Assembly: GCF_004342445.1 (NCBI RefSeq)
Contig: NZ_SLWW01000002.1
Location: forward strand, 309,060-373,059
Source: Rhodovulum euryhalinum
GTDB taxonomy: Bacteria > Pseudomonadota > Alphaproteobacteria > Rhodobacterales > Rhodobacteraceae
Reading direction: 5' to 3'
DNA length: 64,000 nucleotides
Positions 60,003 to 64,000 of this stretch are shown piece after piece; positions within the stretch are counted from its first letter, which is position 1, and each line of letters begins with the position of its first letter. A program made the translations under genes and the position numbers. Under the pieces are notes generated by a model, which saw only the letters and a list, made by a program, of their open reading frames with translations, searched no databases and had not been told where the DNA came from.

Positions 60003-61136
60003 GTGAGGCGGCCCGGCGCCACATGGCCTGCCGGGCTGCTCGCTGTGGCCATCGCCCTTTCGGCGGGCATCGCCGTGGCGGCCGATCTGCGCGTCGCGAG
60101 TTTCAACGCGGAACTGTCGCGCAAGGGGCCCGGCCTTCTGCTGGCCGATATCGCGGGCGGCAATGATCCGCAGGTCGCGGCGGTGGTCGAGGTGATCGCC
60201 GCGGCGCGGCCCGATATCCTGCTGCTGCAGGGCGTCGATTACGACATGGACGGCCTTGCGATGCGCGCGCTGGCCGACCGGCTGAGGGCGCGGGATCTCG
60301 ACTATCCCCATCTCTTCGCGCTGAAGCCCAATACCGGGATGCGCACGGGCATCGACCTCGATGGCGATGGGTGGGCGAACGGGCCGCGCGATGCTCAGGG
60401 CTTTGGTTATTTCGCCGGGCAGGACGGCATGGCGCTGTTTTCGCGCTACCCGGTCGAGACCGCGCGCGTGCGCGATTTCTCGGCGCTGCTCTGGGCCGAT
60501 CTGCCGGGCGCCACGCTGCCTGACATGGGTGGCCGCCCCTTTCCCTCTGCACAGGCGCAGGCGGTGCAGCGGCTTTCGACCACCGGCCATTGGGACGTGC
60601 CGGTCAGGGTGGGTGACAGGGTGATCCGCCTGCTGGCCTTCCACGCCACGCCGCCGGTGTTCGACGGCCCCGAGGACCGGAACGGCCTTCGCAACCGGGA
60701 CGAGCTTCGGCTCTGGACGCTCTATCTCGATGGGGCGCTGCCGGGGGTGACCGCGCCCGACGGCCCCTTCGTCGTGCTGGGCGACGCCAATCTCGACCCG
60801 CATGATGGCGACGGGCGCGGTGCGGCGATGGCGGCCTTTCTGGCCGATCCGCGCCTGACCGACCCGCACCCCCGGTCCGAGGGTGGTGTCGTGGCCGCCC
60901 AGAGCCAAGGGGGCGCGAACGTTGCGCATCGCGGCGATCCCGCGCTTGATACCGCCGACTGGGACGATGCGGCGCCCGGCGATCCGGGCAACCTGCGCGT
61001 CGACTACGTGCTGCCCTCGATCGGTCTGACCGTCACCGGCGCGGGTGTCCTCTGGCCTGCCGAGGGCCCGATGGCCGAGACCGTGGCGGCGGCCTCGCGC
61101 CACCGCCTTGTCTGGGTCGACCTTGCGCTGCCTTGA
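60003..61136 (+). CDS. Secreted endonuclease/exonuclease/phosphatase-family protein
   Basis: A 377-residue precursor from GTG 60003, with a signal peptide (about 1-27, ending AVAAD). The mature part has the EEP fold: LRVASFNAELSRKGPGLLLA, ILLLQGVDYD with Gln where many members have Glu, VVLGDANLDPHDGDG, and a late VDYVLPS with ASRHRLVWVDL. The Asp/Asn-His residues needed for phosphodiester cleavage are mostly visible. A periplasmic nuclease or phosphatase is likely. It lies between leuD and leuB and is probably co-transcribed with leuD. Confidence 0.8.
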   Translation: MRRPGATWPAGLLAVAIALSAGIAVAADLRVASFNAELSRKGPGLLLADIAGGNDPQVAAVVEVIAAARPDILLLQGVDYDMDGLAMRALADRLRARDLDYPHLFALKPNTGMRTGIDLDGDGWANGPRDAQGFGYFAGQDGMALFSRYPVETARVRDFSALLWADLPGATLPDMGGRPFPSAQAQAVQRLSTTGHWDVPVRVGDRVIRLLAFHATPPVFDGPEDRNGLRNRDELRLWTLYLDGALPGVTAPDGPFVVLGDANLDPHDGDGRGAAMAAFLADPRLTDPHPRSEGGVVAAQSQGGANVAHRGDPALDTADWDDAAPGDPGNLRVDYVLPSIGLTVTGAGVLWPAEGPMAETVAAASRHRLVWVDLALP

Positions 61137-61196
61137 CCGTTGCCGGGCCAGCGGCTACGCCCCTTGGCGACCCTTATGCACAAGGAATCCCGCCCC

Positions 61197-62300
61197 ATGA
61201 CGAACACCCTTCTGATCCTGCCCGGCGACGGCATCGGCCCCGAGGTGATGGCCGAGGTCACCCGCATCATCGACTGGTTCGGGGCCAGGCGCGGGCTGAG
61301 ATTCGACGTGACCGAGGATCTGGTGGGCGGCGCGGCCTATGACGTGCACGGGGTGCCGCTGGCCGATGCGACCATGGCCAAGGCGCAAGAGGTGGACGCG
61401 GTGCTGCTGGGTGCCGTGGGCGGGCCGAAATACGACGCGCTCGATTTCAGCGTGAAGCCCGAGCGGGGCCTGTTGCGCCTGCGCAAGGAGATGGACCTGT
61501 TCGCCAACCTGCGCCCCGCGCAGTGCTTCGACGCGCTGGCAGATTTCTCCTCGCTCAAGCGCGAGGTGGTGGCCGGGCTCGACATCATGATCGTGCGGGA
61601 GCTCACCTCGGGCGTCTATTTCGGCGAACCGCGCGGCATCTTCGAGGAGAACGGCGAGCGGGTGGGGATCAACACCCAGCGCTATACCGAAAGCGAGATC
61701 GACCGCGTGGCGCGTGCGGCGTTCGAACTGGCGCGCAAGCGCGGCAACAAGGTCTGCTCGATGGAGAAGGCCAACGTGATGGAATCGGGCATCCTGTGGC
61801 GCGAGGTCGTCCAGAAGGTGCATGACGAAAGCTACGCGGATGTCGAACTGTCGCACATGTACGCCGACGCGGGCGGCATGCAGCTTTGCCGCTGGCCCAA
61901 GCAGTTCGACGTGATCGTGACCGACAACCTGTTCGGCGACCTGCTGTCGGACGTGGCGGCGATGCTGACCGGCTCGCTGGGCATGCTGCCGTCGGCCAGC
62001 CTGGGCGCGCCGATGGCAAACGGCCGGCCCAAGGCGCTTTACGAACCCGTTCACGGGTCTGCGCCGGACATCGCGGGGCAGGGCAAGGCCAACCCCTGCG
62101 CCTGTGTCCTGAGCTTTGCCATGGCGCTGCGCTATTCCTTCGACCAGGGCGACGAGGCGACGCGGCTGGAACGCGCAGTGGAAAAGGTTCTGGCCGATGG
62201 CGTTCGCACCGCCGACCTGATGCAGGCCGAAGGCGCCAAGCCCGTGACCACCACCGGCATGGGCGACGCGATCCTCGCCGCGCTGGACGCGAGCCTCTGA
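61197..62300 (+). CDS. leuB: 3-isopropylmalate dehydrogenase
   Basis: NAD-dependent oxidative decarboxylase of leucine synthesis. The 367-residue product (ATG 61197, [20 protein letters not shown]) has [11 protein letters not shown], the Arg-rich substrate site [15 protein letters not shown], and the metal-binding YADAGGMQL and [15 protein letters not shown]. The signature ends in [20 protein letters not shown]. An in-frame TTG 57 bases earlier is a less likely start. It completes leuC-leuD-leuB. Confidence 0.97.
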   Translation: MTNTLLILPGDGIGPEVMAEVTRIIDWFGARRGLRFDVTEDLVGGAAYDVHGVPLADATMAKAQEVDAVLLGAVGGPKYDALDFSVKPERGLLRLRKEMDLFANLRPAQCFDALADFSSLKREVVAGLDIMIVRELTSGVYFGEPRGIFEENGERVGINTQRYTESEIDRVARAAFELARKRGNKVCSMEKANVMESGILWREVVQKVHDESYADVELSHMYADAGGMQLCRWPKQFDVIVTDNLFGDLLSDVAAMLTGSLGMLPSASLGAPMANGRPKALYEPVHGSAPDIAGQGKANPCACVLSFAMALRYSFDQGDEATRLERAVEKVLADGVRTADLMQAEGAKPVTTTGMGDAILAALDASL

Positions 62301-62384
62301 ACCGGTTCCCGCGGTGCGCCGGGGCTTGCCAGCGCGCCGCGATCGGGAAAGGCTGATCCTGTCCCTCAGCCGCGAGTCGGTCCC

Positions 62385-63332
62385 ATGATCTCTGCCAACG
62401 TCCGGGGCGCGGGTTTCGCGCTGGGCGCGTTTGCCGTCTTTTCGCTGCACGATGCCGTGGTCAAGGCGCTGGGCGTCCATTACGACGCGATCCAGATCGT
62501 GTTCTTCAGCGTGCTCATGGGCTTTCCGCTGGTGATCCTGCTGCTGATCCGCGAGCGTGACGGCAGCCTGCGCCCGCGCCGCCCGGTCTGGTCTGCGATC
62601 AGAACGCTCGCGGTCATGGCGACGATGCTCAGCGCCTTTTACGCCTTCTCGGCGATCCCTCTGGCGCAGGCCTACGCGATCATCTTCGCCACGCCGCTGA
62701 TCATCACCGCGCTGTCCGTTCCCATCCTCGGCGAACGCGTGGGCCCGCGCCGCTGGACAGCCGTGGTGCTGGGCCTCGTGGGCGTGCTGATCGTGCTGCG
62801 GCCCGGCGCGGAGGCAAGCCTTGGTCTCGGCCACCTGGCTGCGCTGGTGACCGCGGTTGCCGGCGCGCTGGTCGCCGTCATCATGCGCAAGATCGGCAAC
62901 GAGGAACGCAGCGCGGTCCTGCTGCTCTACCCGATGCTGGCGAATTCCGTGGTCATGGGCTGCCTGCTGCCCTTCGTCTACCAGCCGATGCCCCTGGAGC
63001 ATCTGGGTGGCATGGCGCTGGTCGCGGTGGGCGCGATGCTGGGCATGCTGCTGATGATCGCGGCCTATCGCGCCGGAGAGGCGGGGGCAGTCGCGCCGAT
63101 GCAATATTCCCAGATGATCTGGGCTGTCGTCCTGGGGGTCCTGCTGTTCGACGAAGTGCCGGATGCGGCGACGATGCTCGGCTCTTGCGTGATCGTGGCA
63201 AGCGGGCTTTTCGTCTTCCTGCGCGAGGGGCGGGGCCGCTCGTCGTCGACCCGTCCCGCGCTCTACGCTGCCGACCGCCCGGGCCTCGCCCCGGAACCGG
63301 TCCCGCCGATCTCTCGCCGGGGTCAGGATTGA
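62385..63332 (+). CDS. EamA/DMT-family transporter
   Basis: Membrane protein of 315 residues with about ten hydrophobic segments arranged as two EamA repeats. The first (about 5-140) contains AIPLAQAYAIIFATPLIITALS, cut short here, and the second (about 150-275) contains YRAGEAGAVAPMQYSQMIWA. The C-terminal tail (Arg/Pro-rich, about 283-315) is cytoplasmic. Drug/metabolite transporters of this type export amino acids or other small molecules; the substrate cannot be told from sequence. Confidence 0.85.
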   Translation: MISANVRGAGFALGAFAVFSLHDAVVKALGVHYDAIQIVFFSVLMGFPLVILLLIRERDGSLRPRRPVWSAIRTLAVMATMLSAFYAFSAIPLAQAYAIIFATPLIITALSVPILGERVGPRRWTAVVLGLVGVLIVLRPGAEASLGLGHLAALVTAVAGALVAVIMRKIGNEERSAVLLLYPMLANSVVMGCLLPFVYQPMPLEHLGGMALVAVGAMLGMLLMIAAYRAGEAGAVAPMQYSQMIWAVVLGVLLFDEVPDAATMLGSCVIVASGLFVFLREGRGRSSSTRPALYAADRPGLAPEPVPPISRRGQD

Positions 63333-63376
63333 CCCTTGCCAAAGCCACGCGCGCACGGTAATCCGCCAGCCACGGT

Positions 63377-63453
63377 CGGAGTGTAGCTCAGCCTGGTAGA
63401 GCACTGTCTTCGGGAGGCAGGGGCCGGAGGTTCGAATCCTCTCACTCCGACCA
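63377..63453 (+). tRNA. tRNA-Pro, anticodon CGG
   Basis: A full 77-base cloverleaf including an encoded CCA. The acceptor stem CGGAGTG (63377-63383) pairs with CACTCCG. The anticodon stem CTGTC (63404-63408) pairs with GGCAG (63416-63420) with one G-T pair, and the loop TTCGGGA places the anticodon CGG at 63411-63413. The T-loop is TTCGAAT. It reads proline codon CCG, abundant in this GC-rich genome. Confidence 0.95.
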
Positions 63454-63905
63454 ATGAAATAAGGGCTTCCAACCTTCGTTAATGGTTTTAAGCGCCTTGC
63501 GTTTCTGGGACCGTCCCCAGATATGAGCTTTCCTCAATCGAAACCGGGACGCTTGAACGTCTCTTCGGCGCCGCGCGACGTCGGCGGGCGAGCCTTTGCC
63601 AGGGAGGTCGAACCGCGCCGCCCGCCTGGTCGAAGTCTGTGGGCTGGTGCGTTGCCGCGGTTGTTCCCAGTTCCGAATCATCCCGCCACCGGCTGCGAGG
63701 GCGATGTTGTTCCTGGCAAGCCGACTTCGCCTGTGTCCGAACGGCAAGCGCCCCGCCAACTGGTTGTTGGCGGGGCGCTTGTTGCAGGTACAGGCTGACC
63801 GTGGCCGGCGGCATTTCATCGGCGCCCCTTACGCCCCCCGAGGTTGACGGCGGAAAGGGCATTTTCCTGAAAGTCCGGATGGTGGTGTGCGTACTCGCTT
63901 TCGAT
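63454..63905. other. Non-coding stretch between tRNA-Pro and the IS-like end
   Basis: About 450 bases with no gene I can support. Frames on both strands lack ribosome sites and are Arg/Pro-rich. A weak hairpin (TCTGGG ... CCCAGA, about 63507-63525) may end the tRNA transcript. The only strong structure is the 16-bp perfect hairpin listed separately. A tRNA next to a mobile-element end suggests this is the edge of an accessory region. Confidence 0.5.
63745..63781. repeat. 16-bp perfect hairpin
   Basis: CAAGCGCCCCGCCAAC (63745-63760) and GTTGGCGGGGCGCTTG (63766-63781) form an uninterrupted 16-bp stem over the 5-base loop TGGTT. There is no T-run on either side. It could be a bidirectional terminator, a mobile-element remnant or a dispersed repeat. 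No gene is clearly linked to it. Confidence 0.7.
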
Positions 63906-64000
63906 GGCGTTGTTGCATAAAGGTGGCTTGAGGCATGACTTCCCCTTGCCCCTTCCGGTTCAGGCCACGCGGACGATCTCGGCGGTGCCGAGGGCATTGA
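63906..64000 (-). mobile_element. End of an IS5-family-like insertion sequence (cut by right edge)
   Basis: GGCGTTGTTGCATAAAGG from 63906 resembles the terminal inverted repeat of IS5-family elements (IS427/IS1031 type). About 55 bases further in, a minus-strand frame ends with TGA at 63962-63960. Its last codons read NALGTAEIVRVA, like the C-terminus of IS5-type transposases. Only the outer end is in the window, so completeness cannot be judged. Confidence 0.55.
63960..64000 (-). CDS. IS5-type transposase, C-terminal end only
   Basis: Thirteen codons including the stop are visible, reading NALGTAEIVRVA before TGA. The pattern of Asn, Leu-Gly and a short basic-hydrophobic end resembles transposases of the IS5 family. 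The rest lies beyond the right edge. The call rests mainly on the neighbouring terminal-repeat-like sequence. Confidence 0.45.
   Translation of the reverse strand, partial: NALGTAEIVRVA

Noticed and set aside
63442..63819. Minus-strand frame of about 125 codons after tRNA-Pro
   Set aside because: It overlaps the 3' end of the tRNA and the 16-bp hairpin, has a composition typical of non-coding GC-rich DNA and shows no family pattern.

Overview
The window is a nearly complete alphaproteobacterial photosynthesis gene cluster (about 1-41.7 kb) followed by a housekeeping and accessory region (41.7-64 kb). GC content is high, start codons include several GTG and TTG, and gene order and proteins point to Rhodobacteraceae. 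The reaction-centre cytochrome subunit (pufC) has only three CxxCH haem motifs instead of four and a Cys where the family has an axial Met. This combination is known from Rhodovulum sulfidophilum. With the absence of pufX, it makes Rhodovulum or a close relative my best guess for the source.

Region 1 (1-3.3 kb, minus strand): bchG (cut by the left edge), the redox repressor ppsR and its cobalamin-binding antirepressor ppaA. Region 2 (3.3-18.2 kb, plus): bchF-bchN-bchB-bchH-bchL-bchM-lhaA-puhA-puhB-puhC-orf98-acsF-puhE-cycA. This run supplies the Mg branch of bacteriochlorophyll synthesis, the dark protochlorophyllide reductase, the oxygen-dependent cyclase, LH1/reaction-centre assembly factors, the H subunit and cytochrome c2. 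Region 3 (18.3-22.7 kb, minus): crtA-bchI-bchD-bchO (transcribed in that order), giving two magnesium chelatase subunits, BchO and spheroidene monooxygenase. Region 4 (22.8-28.4 kb): crtI-crtB-tspO on plus and crtD-crtC on minus. Region 5 (28.5-39.7 kb, plus): crtE-crtF, then bchC-bchX-orf43-bchY-bchZ-pufQ-pufB-pufA-pufL-pufM-pufC, ending in a strong terminator. dxs follows and feeds isoprenoid precursors. Seven exact TGT-N12-ACA palindromes (PpsR/CrtJ operators) lie in front of ppaA, bchF, crtA/crtI, crtD/crtE and bchC. The last two places carry pairs with identical 26-bp spacing. The puf operon has a series of RNA hairpins around pufB and pufA.

Region 6 (41.7-64 kb): an ABC1/UbiB-type kinase-like protein; a MoxR-type ATPase coupled to a VWA/metallopeptidase-like protein; a LOG-family protein; dapD followed by an AbiU2-like HEPN gene; a minus-strand operon rsfS-rlmH-gpmI-envC-like-ctpA-rppH-methyltransferase; a SOUL haem-binding protein; and leucine biosynthesis genes leuC, leuD and leuB interspersed with a VWA protein and a secreted endonuclease/phosphatase-like protein. 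Two secreted proteins here carry C-terminal sorting tags of the VPLPA/PEP-CTERM type. The window ends with an EamA transporter, tRNA-Pro(CGG), a largely non-coding stretch with a 16-bp perfect hairpin, and what looks like the end of an IS5-family insertion sequence.

Genes of the pathway not seen here (bchP, idi, bchE/bchJ, puc) would have to lie beyond the left edge or elsewhere. No CRISPR array or rRNA is present.
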